Below, piece by piece: positions 44,501 to 51,472 of a DNA stretch of 64,000 nucleotides; within the stretch, counting starts at the first letter, position 1, and each line of letters starts with the position of its first letter. The position numbers and the translations under genes were made by a program. The stretch spans positions 27,088 to 91,087 of the forward strand of contig CBRAFO010000006.1 of NCBI GenBank assembly GCA_967755175.1. The letters are read 5' to 3'. This DNA comes from Rariglobus sp967755175. Its GTDB lineage: Bacteria; Verrucomicrobiota; Verrucomicrobiia; Opitutales; Opitutaceae. Below the pieces are notes generated by a model, which saw nothing but the letters and a program-made list of their open reading frames with translations, was not told where the DNA came from and did not search any database.

Positions 44501-46270
44501 CGCCTGCGTAACGAGTCCTGCGGCGGTCGCACTGCCGCCATTTTTAAGAGTGAGCACGAGGCCGATGTCCTCCCCTGGATTGATCGTGCCGTCGCCATTG
44601 CCCTGTGCGCCGGCCCCAGTGCCATCGTTGATCGCCAGATTTGTAAGCGAAAGGTAGGGGCCATTATTGACGATCAGGGTGCGGGCAATGTTGAGCCGGC
44701 CGCCCGATTGCACCTTGCCCGAGAACCCGGACACCGGATCAACGTTGGTTAAGAGTGCGGTTTTGAGCCCGCTCCAGCTCAAACCTGGCCGGGCCGAAAG
44801 AAGAAGCGCCGCCGCACCCGCCACATGCGGTGTCGCCATCGAAGTGCCGCTGAGGTAGCGATAGCCGCCTCCGGGCGAGGTCGAATACACGTTCACTCCG
44901 GGAGCGGCGAGATGCACGCTGTTGGGGCCGTAGTTGGAAAAAGACGCCAACCGGTCGGAGGAATCAGAGGCCGCCACCGAGATGACGTTTGTTGAAATAT
45001 AGGAGGCCGGGTAGGTCGGAACGCTATCGTTGTCGGACGCATTATTACCCGCAGCGGCCACGAACAAAACCCCGGCTTTCTGAGCGGCGTCGATCGCATC
45101 CTTCATCGCTTGGGAGTAGCCGCCACCACCCCAACTGTTCGAGGTGACCTTGGCGCCATTGGCCGTCGCATAGAGCACCGCCTCGACGGCATCGGAGATG
45201 TAGCCGCTGCCGCTGGACCCCAAGAACTTCAACGCCATCATCTTCACCGTATGGCATACGCCGACGACGCCTATGCCATTGTTGCCCACGCCACCAATCG
45301 TGCCCGCGCAATGCGTGCCATGATAGTGGTCATCCATCGGGTCGCCGTCGTTGTTAATGAAATCGTAGCCATGCACGTCATCGACGTAGCCGTTGCCATC
45401 ATCGTCGATGTTGTTACCCGGAATCTCCCCTGGATTCGTCCAGATGTTAGCGGCGAGATCCGCGTGGGTGTAGTCGATACCCGTATCGATTATGCCGACA
45501 ACCACACTGGCGCTGCCGCGCGCGATATCCCACGCCTCAGGCGCATCGATGTCCGCGTCGCCGAGACCACCCGATTGCCCGATGTTGTGCATTCCCCATA
45601 ACAGGCCAAACGAGGGATCATTGGGCGTGAGCATCGCGTGCAGGATGTAATCCGGTTCCACCGTTTTGAACGGTGCTCCCGCGCCCCGCAGCGCATCTTG
45701 GAAATAGGCATATTCATCCAACCCGGGCTTCGGTAGTTGGATCAAATATACAGGCGAATTAGGCACATGCCGACGAATGGACGCGCCAAATTTCTGCACA
45801 TAATTCCTCGCCGCGTCGGCACTTTGGCCGTCGGCCAGACTGACGACAAAGTGATCGCCGACCATCGCCACTTGGCGAACACGCGCTTCCTCGCCTGTGG
45901 CGGGATCACGGCGCCATTCTTCTTCAACGCGCACATACGGATACTTTTGGTCCGTCTTGATCAGCTTGGCCTTCGTGTAGCGACCCTCGCGATTCGGCGG
46001 TGTTGATTTTTCATCCACTAGGACTGCGCCAGGAAAAAGCTTGGCAACGTCCTCGCCCGATTCGGCTACTGGCGCTTTGGCGGGCGGCACCGCCGGGGAG
46101 ACCGACTCCGTCCGCACGGGCAGTGCAGAAGGAACCACCGGCTGAGCACGCGCAGCACGGGTCCCATTGGCCTGTGTCGCGGATGCGGCGATTTCGGGGC
46201 GCTGCGACGTGCAGTTGACCCAGACGATAGCCGCTAAGAGCGCCGCTAGGAGAAAGCCGATTTTTTTCAC
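35576..46270 (-). CDS. Giant secreted subtilase with four cadherin-like/PQQ-propeller modules
   Basis: 3564 residues. Export signal at the N-terminus (MKKIGFLLAALLAAIVWV), then a Pro/Ala-rich linker and an inhibitor-like prodomain. The S8 peptidase domain has the catalytic triad Asp262 (IIDTGIDYTH), His317 (HGTHCAG) and Ser477 (GTSMATPHVAG). Next come a beta-sandwich region (530-660), a carboxypeptidase regulatory-like domain (663-745) and a LamG-like domain (about 827-1010). From about 1075 to 3350 a unit of about 565 residues repeats four times: two cadherin-like domains (DADGD, VNDAPVA, PGxxLxxxxxND) and a beta-propeller with WPTFG start and AQWExYLAP blocks. Then follow a chitobiase C-terminal-like domain (TPAGGTFTDPV), a calcium-binding DxDxDG stretch (DSDGDGVSDRDE) and a C-terminal domain. 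It probably works at the cell surface or outside the cell. Confidence 0.9.
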   Translation of the reverse strand: MKKIGFLLAALLAAIVWVNCTSQRPEIAASATQANGTRAARAQPVVPSALPVRTESVSPAVPPAKAPVAESGEDVAKLFPGAVLVDEKSTPPNREGRYTKAKLIKTDQKYPYVRVEEEWRRDPATGEEARVRQVAMVGDHFVVSLADGQSADAARNYVQKFGASIRRHVPNSPVYLIQLPKPGLDEYAYFQDALRGAGAPFKTVEPDYILHAMLTPNDPSFGLLWGMHNIGQSGGLGDADIDAPEAWDIARGSASVVVGIIDTGIDYTHADLAANIWTNPGEIPGNNIDDDGNGYVDDVHGYDFINNDGDPMDDHYHGTHCAGTIGGVGNNGIGVVGVCHTVKMMALKFLGSSGSGYISDAVEAVLYATANGAKVTSNSWGGGGYSQAMKDAIDAAQKAGVLFVAAAGNNASDNDSVPTYPASYISTNVISVAASDSSDRLASFSNYGPNSVHLAAPGVNVYSTSPGGGYRYLSGTSMATPHVAGAAALLLSARPGLSWSGLKTALLTNVDPVSGFSGKVQSGGRLNIARTLIVNNGPYLSLTNLAINDGTGAGAQGNGDGTINPGEDIGLVLTLKNGGSATAAGLVTQASLVADGEPVTLLQSSQTWGSLATGATISNTGSPLRMHIASSAVTPHRFTLRFTTTDGAQGRWVSDVDFTIYSRVTLSGRVTALSGGAPLAAAVVTYSGPVSGSVTTANDGSYHVSLIDGSYSVQAVAAGYNAAAPVSVQVPPTPADVNFALGRSRLSVSPASITSTQTEDTSTVHTLTLANTGDLPLTVVIAAAGTGTSSVQSWSFAGADTVQPVSHENDAHSSLAGEGASDVDASAAAVIPFEDGFEGGSLTDWGTGAGVGVREIVSTTAAVGARSFHFRNTGSSGHYTGIYHDLAAGSQPKAISFWVRPGSTTTSTGYFALKDASSELILFYAKETGVFSLNADNGGDASYLFQAGVWHHVEFRNLDWSARRFDYYVNGSLVKAGIGFIKASAVEARSVHLYNYGVNSDAWWDDVRLLDHTATWLSYSTNSLTLAPGQSVPVSVTLNAAGLVAGTYGARLDLSTNDPVTPGTSVPVTLTVQAAPNSAPVATAQTVSLPEDASPVIILAGTDADGDALSAQITQLPGVGVLYQTSDGISRGQPITQVPAWVENSGLKVIYAPPLDAFGTPLASFQFVVRDRRTQSAPATVTLNVTPVNDVPVALDDSVNGLPGGVITPIAVLANDRDADGDTLTIASFTSGARGVVTSNGGGTLTYKPDAGFTEGADIFTYTVTDGHGGSATARVNVTLGYLSAGAWPMMGRETAHSSYYPASLGGRTFTANWQFPFGQALNQVSVADGKVFVTPNIYFNSTHVSAVRLSSGTLAWRKDFTTARSLTGPSYYQGVIYLQRGNHSSDSQLWAINAETGTAVWSAPFSAQWETYQPPTVTDSSVYINAGYYGGIYGFNRSTGAQLFFQSLPQVDGWTPAYSQSTVYTFVSGILTAHNPTTGAALWTLNIKPDTSSYSGGTCAPVIVNGKAYVINALTSTKEVVCIDLTTHAVVWRVSGSFQGAVAVANGMAYAIDGTAIRSYAAATGTVGPVYSTGTENASYQPIVTNDTLFAANANRVWVFDLSSQAQLQTFTPGGIVSLSDSNLLVAGSDGTLRCYTVTGTTRHAPVATPQTTTGTEDQTLTITLSGTDVDGDALSAIITTLPVKGTLYQTTDGIQPGAPITLLPALVTNPQGKVVYRPLPDAFGTALAGFSFRVNDGVLNSADAAVSINLTGVNDAPRAMDDRVRIRPGETLASFLPSANDIDADNDVLTIVAFTLPTRGTLSQNADGSLRYVPAADFTSGEDRFIYTIRDAVGVQSTATVVLEASTAFGGAWPTFGGEPDHSGHYVGSLGTTALAERWRFTAGSTVTPLAVADGRVVYANLSTINGYANVVALDSETGAQAWRTPLTAGSMNAPSIYDGAVYLQRGNSGSSQLHALALADGAVRWSSPFGAQWESYLAPAVDATGVYVNGGAYGGIYGYDRTTGAQKFFLGLDQYDDWTPTLHQGGLYSFVMGKLRSHDRTIGAIKWSLDFGWSGSSMYRTIACADGVAYLVNDGVSQKELIAVDLAVGQILWRTAGTFTGTPAVANGVVYVLSGGTIKRFGASSGSGLGDYVATGATALTNAPVVSDDVVIAASATRTYLFNLATRQLIQTLDVGGVPALADGKLYLTCSDQTVRLYARPPASNHAPVADAQQVSILEEASVALTLHGTDADGDSLRYVIRSLPAKGALYQTADGLTKGAPITEVPVLVSNAAGQVIYQAPVDLFGSGADSFTFSANDYASASSSVGVVLDITAVNDAPVAVNDLVALRPGAVLANFRPEANDRDADGDVLAVVAFTQGAKGYVTKSADGSLQYEPSATFTEGNDTFTYTIEDAAGVRATGTVTVNVSATLGREWPTFGASPEHAGYLPITLGTTAFTERWSVACSQPPLSLAIAGGKVFSSFSIYFGASQLIALDSGSGGELWRVNFTGGAYMNPPTAFGDSVFMQYSNSSSSRIYALDTASGATRWSSPFAAQWEKYLAPAIDTTGVYVDGGSYGGIYGYNPTTGVQKFFVGLDQYDDWTPTLHQGGLYSFVMGKFRSHDRVTGAIQWTLDFGWQWAGYSMHRTIACANGFAYLINDSVTVPSGDQELIAINLATHQVQWRVRGKFNGTPAVGQQCVFALSGGGTVKAYDTQTGRLVSTYVAPSETALQSQPIVTNDTVVAYSPTKTYLFNFIGGGLRQTIAKGGYVSLAGETLYIASGTDNTIRAYSIPDALNHPPVAQPLTVSTAEDTPVAVSLAATDADNDALAYVVTRLPSSGWLYQTADGVTPGARITTTPTLVADVSHRIVYVPSADQNGAGLGNFSYAASDTKSLSSEAAVVLNVIAVNDAPVALPDFRVIQPGQILSPIRETANDYDVDGDPLTVVSFTQPSKGKVILNDDGTLRYHPPKKATSGSEQFTYTIEDAAGVRATATVTVQISAEIQGSWPTFGNGPGHTGYAATTVGRSRYALRWSYDAGSGVTQAAVADGRIYVSSRGASGVTALAERTGALLWRRTMAAANSFNPPTYYQGGVYMQRGNHSADTQLWALDARNGSTLWSSPHAAQWENYLAPVVTSLGVHVDGGSYGGLYGFAVQTGTQTFFRSLPQMDRWTPAVNGNELYSFVSGVFTRHDLTSGATLWSLNLGWGGFGYSMNRTIATEGRRAFVVNDSPTSVYDDEDLVGIDLDAHASLWSINGNFAGTPAVSNGVVYAFSGSTVQARSADDGRLLATFQAPVGESLSGQPVVTEDLVIAASGQHLYLFGRYDRVLLQTLDVGGAVTVADEQIIVSTNDGWVRAYATQPAITFTPAGGTFTDPVMITLGAREPGARIYYTLDGSAPDFSSPWVTSGASVKMKVTGRVRAIMVVGSSVSRINEVSVTMADDDADGIPDWWERDHFGGLGVANATFDSDGDGVSDRDEMLAGTDAFDATDRFSSALTSSAATTSGFDVGATAQGSLNLAWPSKDDRYYLVEATSDLATWTVVSPPMVGTGEVLSFDYDASGQSRCFLRVRALPLLIESTP

Positions 46271-46668
46271 AGGGTGTCGTGGTTTGGGGAAACCCGTGGA
46301 TCAAGAGTCGCCCGCCCGACTACGGCAAATCATTTTCCTGGCATGCTGAAATCCGCAAATTGAGGGCCAACACGTTGCCAGATCATCGGACGCCAAGCGC
46401 GTCGAACCACAGTTGCTCGGCAGACAAATGCCTCCGTCCACATGATCGTTTATTGGCCCGTCAGACCTGACATGACTTAACAGTTTTCAGCCCATTTCCC
46501 ATGAACTCGCCCGTCACCGCTGTCTCATTGATAAACAACAAACGAGCTTGTCACTTAACCCGTTTGTGGACTTGGCGTGCCCAGCGTGACACGAGAGCCA
46601 AGAGCGCTGAGCGTCAGCCGAGGAGAGAGCCGTGATCGGCCACGCACGCTCTCTCACCTGACTCAGCC
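46271..46668. other. Intergenic region upstream of the giant subtilase
   Basis: 398 bases between the start of the giant gene and the end of the chemoreceptor gene. No gene is supported. It contains a half-copy of family B, GCTTGTCACTTA at 46546-46557 (11 of 12 matches to the core), with short flanking ACAAACG/CGTTTGT arms (46538-46567), and a hairpin GAGAGAGC/GCTCTCTC at 46623-46655 that may end the chemoreceptor transcript. No clear promoter boxes were identified. Confidence 0.5.
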
Positions 46669-48045
46669 TCAGGCCTTCTTTTCCAGCGCGCCGTTCACCG
46701 CGCTCGGGCGGGCACCGTTGATGGCGTCGAAGAGCCGGCTCACCGCACTCTTGAGCTCGACGGACTGACTGTTGAGTTCTTCAGCGGCGGCGGCCGATTC
46801 CTCGGCTCCGGCGGCGTTGCTTTGAGTCACCTTGTCGAGCTGCATGAGCGCGTTGTTCACTTGGTTGATTCCTTGGTTTTGCTCGCCCGAGGCAGAGGCG
46901 ATTTCGCGCACCAACTCGTCCATGCGGCGCGCTCGCGCAAGGATGGTGTCGAGGCTTTCGGAGACTTTCGTGCTCACCTGAACGCCGGCGGCGCTCTTGC
47001 GGATCGAATCATTGATGCAGTCGGTCGTTTCCTTCGCGGCGAGAGCGGACCGCTGGGCCAGGGAGCGCACCTCGTCGGCCACGACTGCGAAACCGGCACC
47101 GACTTCGCCGGCGCGGGCGGCTTCGACTGCGGCGTTGAGCGCGAGGATGTTGGTCTGGAAGGCTATTTCGTCGATGGTCTTGACGATCTTGGCGATGTTG
47201 TCGGAGGCGGTTTTGATTTCGGCCATCGCCTGGAGCATGCGCTGCATGTCACCCGCGCCTTTGTCGGCGGCCTCACGCGTCTGGCTGGAGAGTTGCAGGG
47301 CGGAGTTGGCGTGCTCGGCGTTGCGCGTCGTCATGCTGGAGATTTCCTCCATCGTGGCGCTGGTTTCCTCCAAGGAGGCAGCCTGTTCGCTGGCCCCTTC
47401 GGCCAGGCATTGAGAGGCGGAGGAGATGTCGCGGGCGGCGGCCTCTTCCTGCAGGCTCGAGGCGTTGATCCGGTCGATGGCCTGCTCCAACGGTTTCATG
47501 ACGGAGCCGCGCATGTAGATGAAGGCGCCGCCAATCACCAAGAGACTCACGGGAATCATCCAGAGGAGGGTCGTGGTCATGCCGTCGTGCGTAACCTGGT
47601 CCACGTGATCGAGCGTGGCATTGAGCACGAAGGCACCATGCACCTCGCCGGTTTTCCAATTCTCCATCTGGAAGCCGAGGATGTCCTTGCCGTCGCCCGT
47701 GCGGCTGTTGGCGGGATCGCCGTGGAAGAAAAGGCAGTCGGAGGTCAGCTTGATAGGGCGCGCGAACACGAGGCGGTTATGCTCTCGGTCGATTTTGAAA
47801 TACTCCGCCGTCCCCTCCTTCTCAAACGTGTCGAGGATGGCGGCCTCGTCAGCGGTGGGCTCGTTGTCTTTGTTGCGCGCCTGCCGCTTGGGGACGCGAA
47901 ACTCCCAGTTATTTTCCTTGGCCGCCTTGTCGATCGCCTGCCAGGCGGCGACCACCGGGATCGTCTTGTAAAGCGTGGAGCCGCGCAGGTCCCCGGCGTG
48001 TTTGTATTCGGCGAGCAAGGACTGGCGATCGCCACATCGGCACAA
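46669..48045 (-). CDS. N-terminally truncated methyl-accepting chemotaxis protein, possible pseudogene
   Basis: 458 residues, open from a TTG at 48045; the frame is closed by a stop 9 bases upstream (48052-48054) and no ATG is available. The first membrane helix and the start of the Tll0287-like (DUF3365) sensor domain are missing. What remains is the end of the sensor (LYKTIPVVAAW, FRVPKRQARN), one transmembrane helix (LLWMIPVSLLVIGGAFIYM), and a full signalling domain with the receptor hairpin AFQTNILALNAAVEAARAGE. The sensor's heme-attachment motif, usually CxxCH, reads C104-LFF-H108, so one Cys is lost. Loss of both the anchor and the heme site points to decay or a changed role. Confidence 0.75.
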   Translation of the reverse strand: MCRCGDRQSLLAEYKHAGDLRGSTLYKTIPVVAAWQAIDKAAKENNWEFRVPKRQARNKDNEPTADEAAILDTFEKEGTAEYFKIDREHNRLVFARPIKLTSDCLFFHGDPANSRTGDGKDILGFQMENWKTGEVHGAFVLNATLDHVDQVTHDGMTTTLLWMIPVSLLVIGGAFIYMRGSVMKPLEQAIDRINASSLQEEAAARDISSASQCLAEGASEQAASLEETSATMEEISSMTTRNAEHANSALQLSSQTREAADKGAGDMQRMLQAMAEIKTASDNIAKIVKTIDEIAFQTNILALNAAVEAARAGEVGAGFAVVADEVRSLAQRSALAAKETTDCINDSIRKSAAGVQVSTKVSESLDTILARARRMDELVREIASASGEQNQGINQVNNALMQLDKVTQSNAAGAEESAAAAEELNSQSVELKSAVSRLFDAINGARPSAVNGALEKKA

Positions 48046-48182
48046 CCAGATTCACATTTAACAAGTTAGCCCAACAAACCCCGCCGGGGCGGAACAGATT
48101 GCCCTAAACCCGACTTCGTTCCGGGCCGATAACTGTGAGACACGCGCCTGCACGAACCGTGGCGGCGCAACGCCTTTCCCCC

Positions 48183-48404
48183 ATGTCATTTCCACTCCAT
48201 CCCATCACCGACCCCTGCTGGATGCGCCTGGCGACCGGCCAAGCCACCCACTTCCAAACCCGCCAACTCGGCCTGCAGCTGCTCTTCAAGCGCATACGAG
48301 ACCCCAAACTTACCGATGCCGACCGGGCGCGCGAAGTCCGGGCGTTTTTCGAAAAATACGCCGCCATCCTCGCCGCCGAAATCGCCCAACTCGACCGCCT
48401 CTGA
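48183..48404 (+). CDS. Small protein of unknown function next to a FIST-like gene
   Basis: 73 residues from ATG at 48183 (MSFPLHPITDPC). Mostly helical by appearance (LQLLFKRIRDP, AREVRAFFEKYAAILAAEIAQL), no signal peptide or membrane segment. The stop is 3 bases before the start of the following gene, so the two are surely co-translated. No family is recognised. It may be a partner of the downstream protein. Confidence 0.6.
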   Translation: MSFPLHPITDPCWMRLATGQATHFQTRQLGLQLLFKRIRDPKLTDADRAREVRAFFEKYAAILAAEIAQLDRL

Positions 48405-48407
48405 GCC

Positions 48408-49409
48408 ATGCCCACCACCCCTGCCCCCACCATGAACGCCCTCGTCTCGATCGCCGAAGTCTCCGCCCTCATTCGCAACGGCGCCTCCCTTTGCCTCGCC
48501 GGCTCCGCCGACGCTCTCGCCCAACTCCCCGCCGGCAACTGGATCGCCGGCACCATTCCCTATTTCATGACTGAAGCCGGCGGCACCAAATCGCTCGACC
48601 GCGTCTTCGTCACCCGCTTCCCCGACGACTGGCACATCACGGTCGCGCAGTATACCGCGGACCAGATCGACCAGATCGTGACCAACACTCCCGATGACGG
48701 CTTCGCGCTCGCCATCGCCCCCTGCGGCAGCCCCGCCCTCGAACGCTTTGCCCTCACCGGCCGCGACGTCACCAACGCCTTCCTCAAACCCGTGGTCGGC
48801 TGGATCGCCGGCATCGACCTCGACGCCCTCGGCCACCAACGCCCGCTCGTTTACCTCGGCACCGACTGCCAGCCTCGTGAAGACGGCATCGTCGTTGCCC
48901 ACGTGACCCTGCCCCGCGGACGCCTCGCCTCCCTCTCCATCGTCAACATCTTCGAGCCCGATGATGGCGACACCCTGCAGTTCACCACGCTCGGCACCAC
49001 CGCCACCGAATGCCTCGTCAACGGTCGCCCGCGCCCGCTAGCCGATTACCTGCGCGAACGTGGCAACGCCTCCGGCACCCTCCCGCTCGTCGGCGATTTC
49101 TCCGGAGCGTTGATCAACGTCTCCATCCAAAGCATCGCCGCCGACGGCAAGGTCACCTTCTACGCCCCGATCTTTCCGGACACCCATTACCACCTGGCCC
49201 GTCCCGTCGCCGACTACGCCGACGCCTTTGCCCGCCAACTCGAAGCCGACTCCGGCGAACCGCCCGCCTTCGCTTGCAACTGCATCCTCAATTACCTGCA
49301 TGGCCGCCTCGAAGGCCGCACCATTGGCGGTATCCAAGGCCCCGTTACCTTCGGCGAAATCGGCTACCAGTTGCTCAATCAAACGCTGGTGCGCCTGCAC
49401 ATCCACTGA
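48408..49409 (+). CDS. FIST-like uncharacterised protein
   Basis: 333 residues, soluble, from ATG at 48408 (MPTTPAPTMNALVSIAEV); a second ATG nine codons in is possible. It has features that recall FIST sensory proteins: a Cys-containing segment FACNCILNYLHGRLEG close to the end, GPVTFGEIGYQLLNQT, and repeated beta-rich stretches (IVVAHVTLPRGRLASLSIVNIF). FIST domains are often coded near chemoreceptors and signalling genes, and here a truncated chemoreceptor gene is divergently placed 138 bases away from the small gene in front. The assignment is tentative; the protein could belong to a separate family. Confidence 0.5.
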   Translation: MPTTPAPTMNALVSIAEVSALIRNGASLCLAGSADALAQLPAGNWIAGTIPYFMTEAGGTKSLDRVFVTRFPDDWHITVAQYTADQIDQIVTNTPDDGFALAIAPCGSPALERFALTGRDVTNAFLKPVVGWIAGIDLDALGHQRPLVYLGTDCQPREDGIVVAHVTLPRGRLASLSIVNIFEPDDGDTLQFTTLGTTATECLVNGRPRPLADYLRERGNASGTLPLVGDFSGALINVSIQSIAADGKVTFYAPIFPDTHYHLARPVADYADAFARQLEADSGEPPAFACNCILNYLHGRLEGRTIGGIQGPVTFGEIGYQLLNQTLVRLHIH

Positions 49410-49749
49410 GCGCCGACGAGCCGCCCCCGACCGACCGAACTGGAGACCCGACAACCCCGTCGGGTCTGCCCGGGCCGTGGAATCGGTAAGATCGCAAGAC
49501 CAGCCCGCACGACCGCCACAGTCGGAGCCTGCGAATCCACCGCCGGAGCCACCGTCGCCGCCTGCGCCCCACCGACGCCGCCAACGCCGGATTGCCGGAC
49601 TTCCCGAACCCGGCATCCGGTGTTGGCCCCTTTGTGCAAACCGGACACGCCCACGACCGAACTTTGAGTTTGCCAGTGCCGCCCGGCCGCCAACACCCTG
49701 CCCGTTCACGTTCTCCTCTTCCCTTACACTTTAACCAATACACACAACC
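49410..49749. other. Intergenic region upstream of pfp
   Basis: 340 bases with no supported gene. A 9-base stem AGACCCGAC/GTCGGGTCT (49444-49467) lies 34 bases after the FIST-like gene and may act as a weak transcription stop, though no T-run follows. The rest is Pro/Arg-coding-like GC-rich sequence. The last 40 bases before pfp are pyrimidine-rich. Confidence 0.4.
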
Positions 49750-51009
49750 ATGGCCGAAGATCTTGTAGGTAATGCACTGGTAGGTCAGTCCGGTGGCCCC
49801 ACCGCCGTCATCAATGCCAGCGTTGCGGGCGTCATCGCCGAAGCGCTCAATAACAACGAAATCGAAGAGATCTACGGCACCCTGAACGGCGTGCTCGGCA
49901 TCCTCCAAGAGGACTTTATCGACCTCGCCTCCGAGTCCCAGCAGACCATCCGCGGCCTCAAGCACACCCCCGGCGCCGCCCTCGGCACCTGCCGCTACAA
50001 GCTCAAGAAGCAGGCCGATTTCGAGCGCGTCCTCGAAGTCTTCAAAGCCCACAACATCCGCTACTTCTTCTACGCCGGCGGCAACGACTCCCAAGACACC
50101 GCCGACAAGATCTCCAAGCTCGCCCAAGAACAGGGCTACGAGCTCCGCGTCATCGGCATTCCGAAGACCATCGACAACGACCTCCCCGTCACCGACCACT
50201 GCCCCGGCTACGGCTCCGTCATCAAATACATCTCGACCACCGTCCGCGAGATCGCCTGCGACAACGAGGCCATGGGCCAGCACGACCTCGTGCAGATCGT
50301 TGAAGTCATGGGCCGCAACGCCGGCTGGATCGCCGCCGGCGCCTCCCTCGCCAAGCGCAAGGACCACCCGCACGACGCCCCCCACCTCATCCTCCTCCCC
50401 GAGGTCGCGTTCTCCCAGGACAAGTTCATCGCCGACGTGCAACGCGTCCTCAAGCGCGAGAAGTCCTGCATGATCGTCGTCGGCGAAGGCCTCATCGACG
50501 CCGATGGCAACTACGTCTCGGCTGCCGAAGCCACCGACGCCTTCGGCCACGCCCAACTCGGCGGCGCCGCTGAGTTCCTCCAAGGCCTCATCGAGCAAAA
50601 CCTCCCCGGCATCAAAGCCCGCACCGTCAAGCTCGGCATGGCCCAACGCGCCGCCGTCCACGCCGGTTCCAAGACCGACGCCGACGAGGCCTTCCTCGCC
50701 GGTCAAGCCGCCGTCAAAGCCGCCATCAACGGCGAGACCGACAAGATGGTTACCCTCCTCCGCGGCGACCAGGACCACTACACCGTCGAGACCGGCCTCG
50801 CTCCCCTGAGCGACATCGCCAACGGCGTGAAGAAGCTCCCCCGCGAGTGGATCAACGAAGACGGCGTCAGCATGAACCACCAGTTCGTCCGCTACGCCCA
50901 GCCCCTCATCCAGGGCGAGACGGTTGTCCCCTACGAGAACGGCCTCCCGTTGTTCGCCAAGCTCGAGAAAGTCCGCGTGGAGAAACAGCTCCCCGCCTAC
51001 GAACTCTAA
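49750..51009 (+). CDS. pfp: PPi-dependent 6-phosphofructokinase
   Basis: 419 residues. It phosphorylates fructose 6-phosphate with pyrophosphate, reversibly, in place of ATP-PFK. The nucleotide/PPi loop GQSGGPTAVIN is at the N-terminus. The two specificity positions point to PPi: Asp113 in GGNDS (Gly in ATP enzymes) and Lys139 in PKTIDNDL (Gly in ATP enzymes). The catalytic base is in TIDND, and MGRNAGW contacts the sugar phosphate. Single gene with its own strong terminator. Together with the PEPCK-like gene at 13845 it suggests heavy use of PPi in central metabolism. Confidence 0.95.
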   Translation: MAEDLVGNALVGQSGGPTAVINASVAGVIAEALNNNEIEEIYGTLNGVLGILQEDFIDLASESQQTIRGLKHTPGAALGTCRYKLKKQADFERVLEVFKAHNIRYFFYAGGNDSQDTADKISKLAQEQGYELRVIGIPKTIDNDLPVTDHCPGYGSVIKYISTTVREIACDNEAMGQHDLVQIVEVMGRNAGWIAAGASLAKRKDHPHDAPHLILLPEVAFSQDKFIADVQRVLKREKSCMIVVGEGLIDADGNYVSAAEATDAFGHAQLGGAAEFLQGLIEQNLPGIKARTVKLGMAQRAAVHAGSKTDADEAFLAGQAAVKAAINGETDKMVTLLRGDQDHYTVETGLAPLSDIANGVKKLPREWINEDGVSMNHQFVRYAQPLIQGETVVPYENGLPLFAKLEKVRVEKQLPAYEL

Positions 51010-51046
51010 GCGTTTCGCGTCCAGCGAAACCCTCTCCGAGCATCCA

Positions 51047-51078
51047 AAGCCGGCCCCTCACACGGGGCCGGCTTTTTT
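51047..51078 (+). terminator. Rho-independent terminator after pfp
   Basis: An 11-base perfect stem AAGCCGGCCCC/GGGGCCGGCTT with loop TCACAC, overlapping a T-run that ends at 51078, 38 bases after the stop. Confidence 0.95.
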
Positions 51079-51447
51079 GTGCCCAACGCGCAGCCAAAGC
51101 CCCCGGTTCCGAAGCCCGGCGGCATCAGCCGCCCCTCCGCTTACCCGCGAAGGCCATTGGCCGAAGCCGCTCCCAGAGAATCGGCCCATTGGCCGATTCC
51201 ATTAGTGGTCAAAAACTCCGTGGCCTTGGAGCCCGTCCGTATCCACGAGCGCCCGCGAGTGGTGATGGAGGCGCTCACCCCATCCACGCCTAAAGCGCAC
51301 CCCAGCTCCGCCCCCCTCCGCCCCCGAACCCATCATGGGGCCAAGGCCCGACCGCACTTACCCTCCTAGCCACCATTAACTTCCCCAATTTCCGGCCAAC
51401 CCTCCCCGCCCACCGTCAACCGGCACCACCCGCCAAGGAACGTTACG
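51079..51447. other. Intergenic region upstream of the capsule locus
   Basis: About 370 bases without a supported gene. It holds a strong hairpin GAATCGGCC/GGCCGATTC with loop CATT (51178-51199) and a nearby GGCCATTGGCC (51152-51162). The remainder is Pro-rich in every frame. It probably contains the promoter of the capsule operon, but no clear -35/-10 pair was found. Confidence 0.4.
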
Positions 51448-51464
51448 GTAATTTTCGCAATTAC
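51448..51464. promoter_or_regulatory. Inverted repeat at the start of the GbsR/MarR gene
   Basis: GTAATT-TTCGC-AATTAC, two 6-base perfect arms with a 5-base spacer, ending 8 bases before the ATG at 51473. AT-rich symmetric sites at this position are typical operators for MarR-type autorepressors. The assignment is by position and symmetry only. Confidence 0.5.
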
Positions 51465-51472
51465 TGGATTCC

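Noticed and set aside
35576..46270. Tandem repeats in the giant gene considered as a CRISPR or DNA satellite
   Set aside because: Repeats are at the protein-domain level (about 1.7 kb units, largely synonymous differences), not short direct repeats with spacers.
49375..50880. 501-codon minus-strand ORF
   Set aside because: Antisense to pfp and running into intergenic DNA; its composition is a shadow of the GC-rich third positions of pfp.
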